Positions 22,500 to 36,439 are shown, numbered from the stretch's first letter. The stretch is 64,000 nt of DNA from Symsagittifera roscoffensis (GCF_963678635.1 NW_026970972.1:1-64000), one strand, 5' to 3'. Notes: generated by a model from the sequence alone, not told the origin. A program made the numbers and translations.

Positions 22500-24700
22500 A
22501 TGGAAGGCGACACTATCGGATCCGAAAGTAATGAGAAAGAACTTTTCAGTGAGCATTGTCAACACAAGAAGCGCAACGGAAGACAAGCCGAAAGTAAGCG
22601 CTATAGAAAATGATCTTGAGACATCAGATCAGAGTGTTGATGAGGTGGAAAGGAAAACAACGGAATCAACAACATTGCCGATTGCGGAAGAAGAAGAAAA
22701 GAAGACGATAGAGCTTTCACCAATTGATACTGTAGAGGATACAACAAGCAACACGCCGGAAACTATAAAAGATGATTCTCAAACAAAAATAACGTCGTTC
22801 ACAGAGAGGATTGCAATGATGGTCGGAATGAAACTAAAAGAGAAGGAGGAGGTAGGACCAACGACCGAGAAACATTTGGAACAGTTTCTGCAATAACAAA
22901 TGAGGCCAATCAAAACGATGAGCAGATCGAACCTGGAGCAACAGCTAACCAAGGGGCAACAGCTAACCATGAAAAAACAACTTCTCTTGAGACGGACGAC
23001 TTGATGGCAAAGTTGAAGCAAATCGACAAAAAATGCAGTGAAGAGGAACGACGAATGCTAAAAAAGGAAATACAATATAAAAAGAACGAGAACCTACACA
23101 ATTGTTTCAAACTGGCAAGGGCAATGGAAGAAAAGCTACAGCAGATGTCAGACAAGGTAGAGGCTACGGACTAAGAGCGAGAGAAAAATATCAAAAAGGT
23201 ACGACACTGTGAACAACAAGTTATGGAGTCTGGAGACGAATATAGACACAATGAGCAATGACCAAGCTGAAAGTTCATGTGCCGTACATTCCAAACTGGT
23301 TGCTCTCTTGAGAAACTCTACAGCACAAGACAAGCTGATAACACATACAACGCAAGGCAACAGAGTCCACTTAATAGGACCACAATGGAACAAACGGGAG
23401 TCCACACCGCTATCCCGGAGTGAAGCGAGCATAGGGGCAGGGGGGGCCAAGACAATTATGAAGGGTGGAACCTCAAACCCAACAAATGGGCCATCGGATT
23501 CCACCACGAGTACTATTATAGGACCCGATGCCATGACATGGGGAAATGATGAATAGGACATTGGAAGCGTTCGCTACGAGGAACACTGACTCAAGTGAAA
23601 GAGGAGGTGGCAAATCCGGGAAAACCTACAAGAAACCGAAAAAATTTAAAGATGATTCAGATGCATTGACACATGGGTAGAAATCATGAGGCTACACTTG
23701 GAACAAGACATTTTGAATGACGAAAGGCAGGCCTGCACGGCAATACTGAGCAACCTAGAGGGCATAGCGTTAAAATGTGTAGTTGCAAAGAAGGAAGAGG
23801 AACGTGATCTGCGGATCTTAGAGATATTGTTCAACCGATTCGGATCAGGAATGAAGGGCCACCAAGCTAAGATGAGGTTTTGAAAAAAAGAAGACAAAGG
23901 GACGATGAGTCAATCGATTGATTCCCGGATGATCTTCAGAGTTTGAGAAGAAGGAGTGATCCGGAAGAAGCAACAAACAGAAGAAATTTCAGCTTCGCCT
24001 CGAAGTTTATCGAAGGGTTAAAAAGTGACGACTCGAGAACAATGTTTGCAACGTACTATACACTATCGAAAGATAATGACCGACTCCGGAAGAGATGAGA
24101 CAAACGTCAAGGGAGTACATATTGATGAAACCGAAGAAATACCCGTACTCAGAGAAAAGGAGCATGCAAGGGGGAAGTCAACCACAAAGGTCGTCGTGGT
24201 ACAAGCCTAGAGATGATATGAACAAACTTGGTCATGCGCAAATTGCGGATCAGCGGATCATCATGCAGCGGATTGCACGACATACAAGAAAGGCATGAAG
24301 AGTATGGGATATGCGCCGGATGAAGAACATATTAGCCAAACGGAGGAACATGAGTTCTATAGTGGCTTAGTCATCAAGATAAGTGCTAGGTGCTTCTTCA
24401 GCAATCAAGAAGGACATTTCAGGGTTGACTGTTCGTTGTTTTGGGAGGCGGCGAAGAAACAAAATCACTCCAAACACAAGCTAGCACTGGCTGCAGTACA
24501 GAGCACGAGGAAAAGGCTAGCCGAATTTGACACGAAAAACACGGAGGCAGCGAGAGCAGAAGTACCGACAAAAACGGTGGGAGCTGTAACGCAAGTCAAC
24601 AATGCCATGGAAGCTGAAGCCAGGAATTCTCTGGAAAAAAATATGAGAAAGCAGCTGCAGGGGCTATCCACAAAGTAAAACAAGGTTTAGCGACGAAAGA
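22500..24700 (+). pseudogene. E1 gag region (fossil)
   Basis: Acidic, Lys/Glu-rich, coiled-coil-like N-terminal part, then a capsid-like stretch (NLEGIALKCVVAKK, LFNRFGSGMKGHQA) whose relative in E2 reads NLEGTALNCVMAKK and LLNRFGSGVQEHQA. It ends with a zinc-knuckle-like CFFSNQEGHF stretch near 24,390. Gag would package element RNA in the cytoplasm. Fossil, several breaks. Confidence 0.75.
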
Positions 24701-25189
24701 GATCGAGCAACGACTGAAGCAGGAAATTGAGAGGCAGAAGTTGAATGAGACATTATGCAGGACTTTGTCAGTGCCAGAAGCCGAGGAGGGTACGACAAGG
24801 AGGGGAAATTGCAATACTCTAAAAGTGGTGACGGCAAAACCTTTCGGCATAACAAAAATTGGAGCCAGAATAATGTCGATAATCACAGCGGGCGGTCACG
24901 AAGTAACGAGAAACCTGAGTGAACCGAGCGATCAGACGATAACGCACTTTGGTGTGTACGCAGATTACTTAATGGCAATAAGAGTGCAGACAAGTTCTAG
25001 AGCATTGAGGGCACTACTCACAAGGGGTGGCAGCAAGTCAGTCCACGTCGAAAATAGGTACACGGAAGCCTATGGTCCACATGAGGTGATGTTAAACATA
25101 GACGGAATAAACATCTACACGATGACTATGATCTAGCCGGACAGATCTTTGTGGTTAGAGAAGAACTGAAAGTGAGATCGATTGGGCAC

Positions 25190-25990
25190 TGCGCCATGTT
25201 GGAAGAAGATGCAATGCATATCGGAACGGAAGCAGACGTATCAGCACACGTACTTGCCATAAGCGGCAAGAAGACTCAGTTACGCGGGTTACTGGACACG
25301 GGAGCGGTCTTGAGCGTTATACCAAGCGAAAATTGGGAGCGGATGTGCCTCGACAAAGACGATTTGATAGACTCGAGAATACGGCTGTCAGCTGCAAATA
25401 AAGGGGCGCTGCCGGTACTAGGCAGGACACCAATTATAACCCTAAGCTTGGGGGAACGCAACCTGTGGATGAGCTTTTTTGCAGTAGATAACCTAGATGA
25501 GTCCGATCAATTCTTTTTAGGCAGATAATTCATCAGAAATTTCATCGTAAGAAATTATCTAAGCAATGATTCGGAACGCGGAAAGGAAGTACGCAATTAA
25601 ACCGGTAAATTTAATAATGGCGAATGAGAATAAAGCACCGGTTTTCTTGGGTAGGAGGGTAAGGCTAAAAGCAAACGAAGCGGCAATTCTAAGTTTACGG
25701 ATGAAAAGTTATAATGAACTAAGTGACAACAAGCAAATATGCATAGTCCCAAAACCAAATAGTTAAAGTGCTGCTATTTTAGGAAGATCCTTCTCGAGCG
25801 GCCTCTGTGTCAGTGTCTTGATGAATACTCTTGATATACCAATCACAATCCAGAGGGGAAGGAAATTGGGATACGCTCTACCCGTGAAAACTCGATATGA
25901 AATGACTGAACATGTAAAAGACAATGAAGTTCTTGATTGTCCCAATCATAGGGATAAGATTTGTATCTTGAAGAGATTGAAGAAAATAAA
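25190..25990 (+). pseudogene. E1 protease and PR-RT spacer (fossil)
   Basis: An aspartic protease stretch contains GLLDTGAVLSVIP with the catalytic DTGA at 25,295-25,306 and a later LGRTPIITL flap-like part. The spacer beyond it is clearly shared with E2: NTLDIPITIQRGRKLGYALP here, NTLDTTVSIQRGKKLGYALP there. The enzyme would cut the Gag-Pol polyprotein during particle maturation. Fossil. Confidence 0.8.
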
Positions 25991-26520
25991 AACTTTAGTG
26001 TATTTGCTGCCCGGTGCGGAGTTGAACCAGATGCTGACTCTGGTGGTGGCGATTAAGTCAGAGATGCCTTGCGAGCCGGAACTGCTACTATTTGCAGGAA
26101 TGAACTTTCACTTGCATGCGGCAGGGCTTCTGGAGCACCTGAAAGGTGACGCACTAACGACCAAGAAGTTCTGGGAAGCTATCCAGACATTATTTGCTGC
26201 GATGGATGAGGTGCAGGAATCTGTGTTTTCTCGATTCGGATCCAAGACAAGGGTGGCGTTCACGACGTCCACGGGCTACGCGAGTAAGCCGCCTGCTTTG
26301 CAGTTTGTGTACGCTATCTTGATACTGATAGCAGAAGTAGTGCGTGGCGGGTACTGATGGCAGCTCCCAATCGCGGTCTGGAGCCAACAAACTTGAGACA
26401 TTCTCATTGTATTGGATGAGGTCCTCTTACTCCAGATTTCGAATCTCGCTCGGCAGTTGAAATTCAATCCGGAATTAATGGACAATCACCCAATAATAGG
26501 GCACTTGACAGCCAACCTGT
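25991..26520 (+). pseudogene. E1 accessory segment of unknown function (fossil)
   Basis: A long readable stretch with LLLFAGMNFHLHAAGLLEHL, VFSRFGSKTRVAFTTSTGYA and PPALQFVYAILILIAEVV. I did not recognise reverse transcriptase, RNase H or integrase anywhere in E1. The segment looks like a folded enzyme-like domain (an alternating strand/helix pattern and a GSKT motif). E2 may keep a different part of the same domain at 44,580-44,932. Function unknown. Confidence 0.45.
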
Positions 26521-28980
26521 GATTCCGAGTCATGAATTTGACTCCATGAGCTCCACCAGCAAGGCGAGGGGACCGAGCAATGAAAGGAAGAACGTGGCTG
26601 CGGCCGAGGAGCATTTGGAGTCGATGGGATACCGTCTGACGCAGGAAAGAAGCAGGTGGCCGTTCCTGACCCCAAGGCTTGAGAACTCCACGGATAAGAC
26701 ACGGGAGAGTGCTCCACCTCTCATCAAGCAGATATGGGAAATTCTTGAGGAGCAGCTGGAAGTGGCAAAGAGCAAGGTCATGACAATGGGAAGATTCTTG
26801 AGCACTTGTTGGAAAAGAGGTACATGGCCAGAGTGTTCTATGCGAAGGACACCATCTTCGAAGCGTTCGTGCAGGAATTGTTGAACATGCCCATAAATCT
26901 CTTGCTGGCCCTATCCCAGGTATTTGCTCTATCCCAGGTATCTGTTCAACATGGGTCCGGCGTACATGTTCAGTAGGGGAGTGGAAACACATCGAATTAA
27001 CGAGTAATTAATGCTAGTGCTCTTGACCCACGGGGAACTGGTGGCATTTCATCGATTGATAAAATATGGGGAACCCCTGTCAATGGGAAGACTCACCCAG
27101 GTGCAGAAACTTACTCAGACAAGTGCACTGCCGGACTAAAGACGTTGCTGGTGGAGTATCTCTTGATGCAAAATCGATACCTGACTGGCGAAGAAAAGAA
27201 TCCTAATGCGAAAGAAGAACTGAAGGAGGCGAATCAAGCATGCCTCTATTGACTGACCTGTGTTTGGCCATGAGTTCTGACCCACTGATTATGATCAGGG
27301 AGCTGGGCGAAGTCGTGACCTGCATCTGTCGGCCGGCGGTGACATACGCCTTTCCCGTTCCGCTCGTTGCGGCATACCGGAACTCAGTGGTACACTTGAG
27401 CTTGTGCTTGACGGGACAGCGCTGAACTGGTGCAGGCAGGAGGAGTTGAGGGCACGGATGAGCGACACGGTACTCTTCGGGAAGATCAAGGAACCCGAGT
27501 TAGTAGTGTTCAATTTTCGGGGACAATTGCAGTGCAGAATCGGGGGATGAAACGTGAAGGTGTCCTATTGAGGCTTACCCCAAGTTCTGGAATTTGAATC
27601 CCTTAGCAGCGGACAAGCAAGAGATCTTGAAAATCTCGGCGTGGAAAGGGAGCTTTGAGCTGGTAAAAAAAGGAGTTGGAGATAATTCTTGAAAGAGAAG
27701 TTTTGCCCACCACTGTCCCTGAGTTCCCGATGGTCAGAAGAATGACCCTGGGGATGAATATCGCGCTGGTAGTCCCATCCCTGTACGCAAGAGCCACTGT
27801 GGAGAAACAGCAGAAGGGAGTTCACAGACAGTTGGGATCCCTTGTTTATCGGATACTCAGCAGAGGTTTATTTCCACACGTGTGACATCAAGATAAACTC
27901 ATGGACGACGCAAGCGAAAAAAATGAGAGGTTCAATGCCTGCGAAAGTCGACGTTCGGGATATCTTGAGGACGCTCAATCAAGCTGACCTGGAGAATAGG
28001 CTACCGATTTGGGATGAGGGAAGAAAGATTGTGGAGGAGGTACCCAGCGCCCTACGGACTGGAGCAACTGAAGATGAAGCAAGAGGAAAAGGAGCTGGAT
28101 GCAGTAGGCCCCTTATATATAGCCCTCAGCAAATACAAGAAGCTGGACCCGGCGATACCCTTACCCTTATCAGCAGGCACTCCTGGAGACAAAAGAAGCA
28201 ACCCCATAGAGGACAGCTTCAAGGACGCACTTGAGAAAAGACGGGTTGAGTCAGAGGAAGGAGAGAGTATGGATGAGACTCTCAGTGATGCGGGAGAAAA
28301 AATGGAGGTGGGAAACTGACCAGACTAGGGTGCAGCTGAAAGGGACTTCACTGCGCCTGAACTGTTGCAAGACTTAAGCGGAGACGATTGGGCAAACACG
28401 GCCACATCACCCCTGGGATCCCCTCGTAAAGACTTGAAATTGCCCCTGACCAGCGAAACCTCCAATATGGGGATGATACTCTTGCCTGCCAAAGAATGTA
28501 AGAAGAAGGCTTTCGAGGCTAGCAAATGGATGTTCCTGGACACTCTGGAAGAGAAGGCGCGGCGAGAGTTCTTGAGTGAGTTTAACCAGAAAGCAAAAAG
28601 CGAGACAACGCCGGAAAACTTCAAAGAAGAGTTGTGGAACACGGTGGTGAAATTCGGGGAACCTGTTCTGATGGGTACCGGACTGAACGAAAAGGCGAGA
28701 AGCTAGGTCTCGACGAGTTCAGCAACGGAAGAAGACTTCAGACCTCAGATGGCGAACACAAAAAGGAGCTCGACGAGTGGACAAACGTGGGAAGTGGACG
28801 TTGGCAAAGAATGGCTCTCGATTGAGCACAAGGCTACTGGGAAACAAGTGGACAGAAATCCTCTTGAGAAAAAAGCGACGAGGAACACCGCTCGACCTTG
28901 GTGCGTGGCTCTGGAGACCATGAAGAAACTGGAAGACTGCCTGAAGAAACTCGATCATGGAGTGTCCCGCAAGCGTCGCA
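26521..28980 (+). pseudogene. E1 downstream coding remnant, unassigned (fossil)
   Basis: Protein-like plus-strand segments rich in charged residues, with no domain I recognise. Their codon composition resembles the rest of E1. They lie between the accessory segment and the conserved 3' region. Broken in many places. Confidence 0.4.
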
Positions 28981-31600
28981 ACTGGGCTACCCAACAGAAG
29001 CCGAGATTAAAAAGTTAGAATTGGGAAACCAGCTGAAACGAACTTGGCAAAATTTACTGCGGGAATACTTCGATGAGGCGATGAGAAAACCACCGTCCGC
29101 GTTGCCATTGATGGGAAATCCTTTCATCAGAACAGCGGGACAGCTGATGTTCGCATGGAGCTTGTTGGGAATACAGCTGGAGGTGTTGACCTCAAACGAG
29201 AAAATTGAAGCGGGGCAACAAATGTCTAGAGGTTTGTCAATTGCTTTTGCAGCACATTGCCAGAGATGACTCCAGTTTAAGTCTAGCGAGGAGAAAGGAA
29301 GCCACTTGTTTCTTTAGGTGGATAATGTCCGTAATGACCGACAGTACCGTCCAAGCGTGTCAGCAGAAAGCGATGGGAAGTAAAACTATGGAGAGGAGAA
29401 TCTCCACGGTCATCCTGAACGTGTACCAGAGCACAGGAATTGAGAAGGAGGATGGCTCCAGGCAGTCTCTAGAGAATCACGGGAAACTTGATGAAAGACG
29501 AAGATTCTACAACAAGCAGTTCGATGAGGGACATGACGTGCATCGTAATTTAGCCTCGGCTGAAGAGTACTCGAAACCCAACAAACGGGGAGAATATCAA
29601 TTTGTACCTGGAGTGATGGGGATAGCATACAACCCTTTCTTGGATTCAGAGGCCGGAAACGCCCACAGGAACTATGAATCGAGGTTGACCCAGTGGAGAG
29701 GGAAAGGCCGAGCCAAGGCCTAATACTTGAGAAGATGCCAGAGATGATCAGCGTGCCGCGCTCGAACAAAAGGATTGAATTGAAAATGGGAAATGGAAAC
29801 GGCATACTGATTACGAATTTAGGAACGGTTTGGAAGTTGCTGAGGCCTTCCTGGTGCCCACATCCCCATGCCACTTTGATTGAAGAGGTCACGGAGCGAG
29901 TGAGACTGGCACCAACGAAGGATGAAGACTTGGGAACTCTGAATATAATACAAAAATTGATCCTACCTCATAGTAAGGAGTCGGGCGGAACAATGAGCAA
30001 GCTAGAAACAGTGAAAAAGATGGACCCTGTGGAGGTGGAGAGCACTCTTGTGAAGGACGGTCATCAGTCAGAATCCAGAAGCAAGATCTGGCCACTTGGT
30101 TTGGCGACATCACTGAGAAGGAGAAAAGTGAGGTACAGATAGTGGCAGAGTGTTACACGAGCACTATTGCGAATATAGCGACGACGTTGGGGTTCTTCTC
30201 GAGGATTTGCAGCTTTTAGTCACTGGAGATGCTGGAGTCCGAGCACCACTTGGTGACAGCGTTGAGCGTGGAGTCTTGGCCTGGTTCGTTGCAAATAACC
30301 CAGAAGCACATCAGAGTGTTGAAGGTTGGTCTTGAGGCGGAAAGGGGGTTTCTCGTAAGTGAAGCCTATAGTCTACCAGTAAACGCAGAATCCCTAGTGG
30401 GATCAGTCATGGTCAACCTATGTGGAAGCCACTATCCGCTACACATGGCGATGGTGGAGGTATCCAGTCACAGGATATTAATCGACAAAGCCTTCTCGGT
30501 ACCCAAGTGCGTACGCTTGGCTCGAATGTCGCATCACTCGCACAGACTGTTGAGGAAGATCCTGGGGACTGTACCAGTGGAACAAAGAGATAACATCAGT
30601 GAGATCTGGTTGAAGAACTTCTGAGTCTTGAAGGTGAGAACACGAGTGACTTCGAGTGACAGATCACGACCGGGAAGCCAATGAACATTACCCCAACCCT
30701 GGAGGAGAATGATGTGACACACGAAAAGATGATGGAGCTGGAACCTCTGCTTGAAGCTTCAGGAGAACGCAATCTTCGGAGTATAAACCTCACACATGGG
30801 GAATGCCCGTGCCACTGTCTGGCACAAACGGTTTGGTATCCGGAACACTCAAACCTCTGCTTGATATGGAACGTAGAGGAAGTTAGGTCAATTGAATTAC
30901 CCGATCATCGGCAGAAGGTGACCCTCCTGGTAGTGATTTCAATGCTTGAGTTGCGATATAGCGAGGAAAACGTAACGAAATATCGGGAGTCGAAATAACC
31001 GTTAGCGGAATCGATACACGCTATTGACTACAGCAGAAGGCTTGAGTTGTTTGAGACTGCATGCAAGGTAGTCGCCATACCTATGGAGATCAGGCACGTA
31101 TCGAGCCGCATAAGATTTTCCCCGTGGTTTCGAGCGATATTGAGATCTTGGTTGTACGCGGTAACAAAGGATCACGTGAAGGAGCATCAGAAAGAGTATC
31201 GACAGTTCCTGGTGGAGATAGGACCGGAGGCATTCAAGAGACCCTTGCTGATCCAACGAAAAGCGATTACGACGGGTTGGAAAAGAGTTGGTAGAGTGTC
31301 TAGAGACAATACCACGGCGAGGGAATCAATATTGGAAGAGGACTTAGCGAAGAACATGAGCCTGAGCTTGCATAACTCTTTTTGTTTGAACAAGGAATCT
31401 AAACTGAAGGGTTTGTCGAGCCAAGCGAAAAGATTGCAAGAGCAGAGGGAGTGAAGGCTTGGGAAGAGATCGTGATCAGCTCCGACGATGAGGAAGACTA
31501 CAGATTACAGTGTCAGATTACAGTGTCGAATGCATCAGGGCCTAGCACTTCAAAGGCGAGGAGCACGAAGTGAGCAGGATGCTCAGAGTAGGTTACTTGA
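28981..31600 (+). pseudogene. E1 conserved 3' coding region, unknown function (fossil)
   Basis: Segments match the 3' region of E2 strongly: VPGVMGIAYNPF against VSGTIGIAYNLF; KAFSVPKCVRLAR against QAFSVPKCVRLPR; MMELEPLLEASGERN against MMEMEPLLEASGKRN; CHCLAQTVWYP against CYCLLQTLWYP. The conservation between two diverged elements shows that this was a selected protein. I see no signal peptide, no clear membrane anchor and no furin-like site, so an envelope is not supported. Function unknown. Fossil with many breaks. Confidence 0.65.
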
Positions 31601-31605
31601 GTCTT

Positions 31606-31624
31606 GAGAGGGAAAGGAAAGGGG
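31606..31624 (+). other. Candidate polypurine tract of E1
   Basis: Nineteen purines in a row (GAGAGGGAAAGGAAAGGGG) just after the last E1 coding remnant. In LTR elements such a tract primes plus-strand synthesis and borders the 3' LTR. The following sequence (from about 31,628) would then be the LTR start, earlier than module A. Confidence 0.55.
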
Positions 31625-32006
31625 CTTGAGTGTGAACTCCGATGAAATCTGAGGTCACAGAAAAGAAATTTCAATGAAACAAAGTATTGTTATTAATATG
31701 CTATATCTATTACATATCATAATGCTGCATGAAAATTTTCTGATTGGATAAGACCAAAAAATTTTTAACCATTAGCCTGCAAAGCGGAAACTTAGGGTGC
31801 AGGTGTATGCAGATTTTGATTGCTGTTTAGCGACAGTGTGACAATTTTGCAAGGTTGTGAATTTTGGGGTGTTGATGAAGTTAAATCTGCTGCGAAGTTC
31901 TGTAAAGGACCACTGGCACTGAATCTTGAGCAATACTCAAAATTCTGGGGATTCACTGGCAGACGGCGTCACGCGATGAGGACATCGATCTTGAGTTCGG
32001 GAAGTA

Positions 32007-33100
32007 TGTGCCAGTCGGTCATACTGGGAAGTTTGACCTTGAGCAATTCGAGAAACATGATTTTGAAGTGAAATGGAATTTTTCAAAAATTCGAATTGAG
32101 CATTTCATGCTCAACTTTCTCGCGACAACTAAAAATCTCAGAAATATAAGATCAGAACAACCGAGCTACAATCACCGGAAAGTGGTCGAAAAAAGCAGCG
32201 GGAAATTGCTATTCGCATTTTCCAGATATAATATCACACTAGAGTAGAGCTGTCTTATCCTAAAACAGAAGGCAGAACAATTGCGAACAAAAAAGAGACA
32301 ACCTAGAAGTGGAACAGAGTGAACCTTCAGTGGAAAGGTGGACAACCGAAGTCTCTCAGTGGTCCAGCCCCAAAAACTCATTTCTCAAGCTGGAACTTAT
32401 TGATTTAAAACTTCTCGAATTAAACTTAATTCCATTTATGTTAGAGTTGCTGGTTAATTTAGTTACTCCAATTCTCGAGTGTGCCTTTATGTGGTACCCC
32501 ATTTTTTTTCTGGAGTGTGTTTTATAATTGTTATGTTTTGACATTCGACCAGAATGGATTGATATGGAAGATAAATGATTTTAGCAGATTAGCAACGTTA
32601 TTTGAACGCGTAGACGAATCGTGAAGGTCAGAACATTCTGGAAAATTTAAATTTTAAGAATTCGACTTGTGACGTCACACTTCCGAGAATTGATTGAAAC
32701 GGCCATTTTAGAAGAGAATCGGAAGAAAAACACAACAACAATAGTAGCAGTGAAAACTAGTGCGAAAGAAATAGCAACTAACAACTGAAAATTGTCAGAA
32801 ACCTTTTCCGATTTGTAACGATTGTGTCGCTACAATCGTTACAAAGCGATTCCCACGAACGGTGAAGGGTGTTTGGACGGTGTAACGAGCCTTCTGAAAA
32901 GATAATAAGAGCGTTATTTCCCCGGATTCCAGAATCCGGAGGGGTCTCGGGCACAAGACTGAAGCTCTTAAGTACAAAGTTTTAGCTTCCTGGTCATGCC
33001 CTGAATTGAATAACATCTCGTTTCATATTCAGATAATGGATCGACGTTTTTGTCGACCCGATGTTGAAAAGAACACCAAAAGAACTGGCCATGGTAGAAC
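32007..33100 (+). repeat. Middle LTR-type repeat (modules A and B)
   Basis: Module A (32,007-32,538) starts TGTGCCAGTCGG and shares with 18,270-18,714 a long stretch with CACTAGAGTAGAGCTGTC and GGAACTTATTGATTTAAAAC. Module B (32,539-33,100) starts TGACATTCGACCAGAATGG and matches 48,738-49,335 at roughly 88% by eye, including TAACGATTGTGTCGCTACAA, itself part of a small inverted repeat. It lies between E1 and E2 and may serve both. Confidence 0.65.
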
Positions 33101-36100
33101 CGGCATCATAACCGGCAGAACCGTTAACGAGCACCAGGGCGGAAGAGTAGTTCGGAACGCAGAAGCCTTTCGGATTCCCGTGAATAGCTTTTCAACCTAG
33201 TTAAGACCAAATATTCACGGTCAAGGAAGGAGGGATTGGCCGTCCCCTCGTCCCCTGAGAGGTATGTGACCAAAACCTTTTAAAGATATATGAGAAACCA
33301 AACAAAAAGTAGAATAGTACGCAAGAAAAAACAAAAAACAAATAAATAACCAAAAAACCAAAAACAGTAAAAAAAAAAGTATAAAATCAGTAGAAATCAT
33401 CCCCCAGACGAGATGTGATCCGACCCTCCCGTTTGTTGTTGTTAGATATTTTGTTGTTACAGGCATTTATGTCAGTCAGGATCGTTACGATCAATTTTGT
33501 GGCCCGCTGGTGGTGCTTGTACTGAAGGGTTATTTGAGTATTTAAGCACGTTATTGCTAATTTGCGCTCATTCCGGAAGGGTCTCGCAATTTAGAGAAGT
33601 AGACTGATCCGGCAAGCAGTTCAAGGAGCGACGAGAAGGGGCTCAAGGACAACAACAATCGACTTTTGGGTATCCTTAACAAGTTTTGTTTCCCTTTTGG
33701 TACAAAACGTAAGATATAAATCTGTGGGGGGCTCGACTGTAGTGACCTTTCACCGAACTGCAATATTCCGAGTTAAGCACCTTAATTCGGATATTGAACA
33801 AATGCGGAGGGGTATAGTTTTACTAAAATTTTTATATTTACAGACTGTATCAATACTCCTATATCGTTTTTCAGTGAAAAAATATCGATCTCTCAAATTG
33901 TTTTTAGGGTCAAAATGGCGATATTTTGATCCCACCACAAATCGCAATTTTTGAAAGATCGATATTTTTTGAAACGGAAAAAAGCGCTAACTTAGTGAAT
34001 TACATCGCAACTAGACTAGTATAATAGGTAGAACCGGTTGATTTTAGTTCAGAAGTGGTTGGAACTGTTTGGTTACCAAAAATCGAATAACGTGATTTTT
34101 GAAAAAACTAAACACTTTAAAATAAGAAAATTTTTCGAAGATTTTGAGTTAGCACAGTAAAAATTGTTGTTCAGACAGCTTTCACTAGTGAATCGACAGG
34201 TTTGAAAACCCGTTTGCCGATAACCTTCCGGGTTACAGAGAAATCGAACTTAACTTGTTTGGTTTAGTGGATTCATCAATCCTGAGGGGTCCAAATAGTT
34301 TTTGGCAAATTTTTTCAGCTACAGCGTTTTACATCAGGTTTATTGCATTGAACTAGGAGATAATAGGCTTTTTGAGCTCGGATCAATGATTTTTAGGTCA
34401 AAAAGATTAGAACTATGAAAAAAGATAGGCGGAACCTATATGAGAGAAAAATTTTTGATTTAAGAAAAAAGACGTATTGGTTATTAACTTTGAAACTACT
34501 GGACAGATCCAGTTGATCTTGGTACCATTAGATGGTAAATTAGGTGATCTTACTCATAAGATTATCAATTACCCAAAAAAATAAGCGGAAATTTTTTTTC
34601 AGATTGTTTTTTAGCAAATTCACCATTTCGGGCAGGTAGACCCTTCACGTTTCATAAAATATTTTTTTGGAAAGCCCTTACACCCCTACCAAGGGGTAGT
34701 AACGGTTGAACAAGGCAATTTTACGCTGTTCTAGACAAAAAGGGAAGGCTAAGGGGACCAAAAAACCATAGTCAAGTCGAAGCTAGGCTAGTGATAAGAC
34801 CCTTCACCGTTAGGGCGAATTGTCAAATAGGAGGCTTAGCTTCAATCCGGCAGGATCTTGGGAAAGAAGATACACCATTCCTAGTTAGTTCAAACAGCAT
34901 AATAGCATCGGAGAACGTATCCGGAAGGGTATCGGGTGAAAATTTGGAAAGTCTGTGAGAAGCTATTTTTACAAACCCGGAGGGGTCCCAATCCGGAGGG
35001 ATCCCATATTTGCCAATCCGTAGGGGTCTTGTTTTTGCCAATCCGGAGGGGTCCCAATTTCGCCAATCCGGAGGGGTCTTTTTTTGCAATTCCGGAGGGG
35101 TCCCAATTTCGCCAATCCGGAGGGGTCTTGTTTTTGCAATTCCGGAGTGGTCCCAATTTTGCCAATCCGGAGGGGTCTTGTTTTTGCCAATCCGGAGGGA
35201 TCCCAATTTTGCCAAACCGGAGGGGTCTTGCTTTTGCCAATCCGGAGGGGTACTGTTTTTGTCAAGACTTAAGAAGACAACAGAAAAGAAAGGAGTTAAA
35301 GGTATTAGGTTATTAAGAGATAGGCTAGGATCAGTGACTGCACTGGTAACTTGCTTTTTATAGAAAAACCAGACCAAAACAAAACAGATCTGAACTCAGA
35401 TATTCGCGACACTAAGTCTAAATTGAACAAGAGTGTGTAACTGATTGGTGTGGACTGAAATCTAAACCGTTTTTGAGAAAAGTGATTGCCCTGCGGATTT
35501 TAGTAGGTCTAGCTCGGGCAGTCCGAAGGTAGATAGGTAACACAGGACACGGTGGGTGCATTAGACGCCCACTTGAAAAAATTACTGCCTTCAAGTTTTG
35601 TCTGTTAGGTGCAGCACCAAGCAGGGAAGGCTCTTTCTTTAGAAACAAGTTCGACTATAGTATTGCGACTGACTGAAAGTACAAAACACATACGTTTTTC
35701 GTAGAAAATATTCTTAGTTTTCTTTATTTTTGGTTTTATATCAATGATATTTGTGCTTGATTGGGTAGTGGAAAAATATCTTTTAAATAGACAGGTATCA
35801 TCATACTGTGCTAGCTTCACATCTTACAACTAATAATCGAAAATTGTGAATAAATTGTATACACGCTGTACTATGATAACATACAAGAGTTCGTGGTCAC
35901 TACTTAATAGAAACGTTTGAAAATTATTGTGTTGTGTTATTGTTATCAGTAGTCAGACTAAAAGGACACAAACAATTAAATTGAGTGTATGGGCAGTAAG
36001 AAGTGATGAATTGAAAATGATTCTAGACAAGTCAAGGAACCTAAACTAAGTGATAGCTCCAGGAACTTCATACCAGAGAAACAAAGAAAAGCAAAGAAAG

Positions 36101-36439
36101 ACCCTTTTGTGGAAAGGATCACACGAACCCGGACCGACAAAGGGAAGACAGTTCAGGCAGAATGGTTGTGACCAGAACTCAAAAGTCCTCAAAAGAGCGA
36201 AGAACAATGCTAGAAGTGGAGGTACATCCGAACCAGGCCATGGATGAGAACCAGTAGAGACAAGGACCGGAGGGGAGATGAAACAGAAGACTGGCTAGTG
36301 AATCTACTCCGGTGGAACAAGGTCAAGATTTTGCTACTTCCACTGGGACACTGGACCGAGAAGAGATGTCGGAACTTTCGACATCTCTACTGAAAATGTG
36401 ACAACTAGAAGATCACCCACAGATGGCGGCGTATGGTGA
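33101..36439 (+). other. E2 leader with minisatellite
   Basis: A 3.3-kb non-coding stretch before gag, in the same place as the E1 leader. It has an A-rich run (33,290-33,400), a GAATAGCTTTTCAA match to the E1 leader, and a minisatellite at 34,970-35,262. The rest is unremarkable. Confidence 0.55.
34970..35262. repeat. 25-bp minisatellite in the E2 leader
   Basis: About 11 units of CCGGAGGGGTC followed by either CCAATTT or TTGTTTTT and GCCAAT. The core AATCCGGAGGGGTC also occurs singly in the middle LTR-type repeat (32,931-32,944) and, with one change, in the right one (49,141-49,154). Confidence 0.9.

Noticed and set aside
28981-31600. Calling the 3' region of E1 and E2 an envelope gene
   Set aside because: Position fits, but no signal peptide, membrane anchor, cleavage site or Cys pattern was seen.
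34823-35377. Open stretches on both strands across the 25-bp minisatellite
   Set aside because: Same cause: repeat without stops in either direction, within a retroelement leader.
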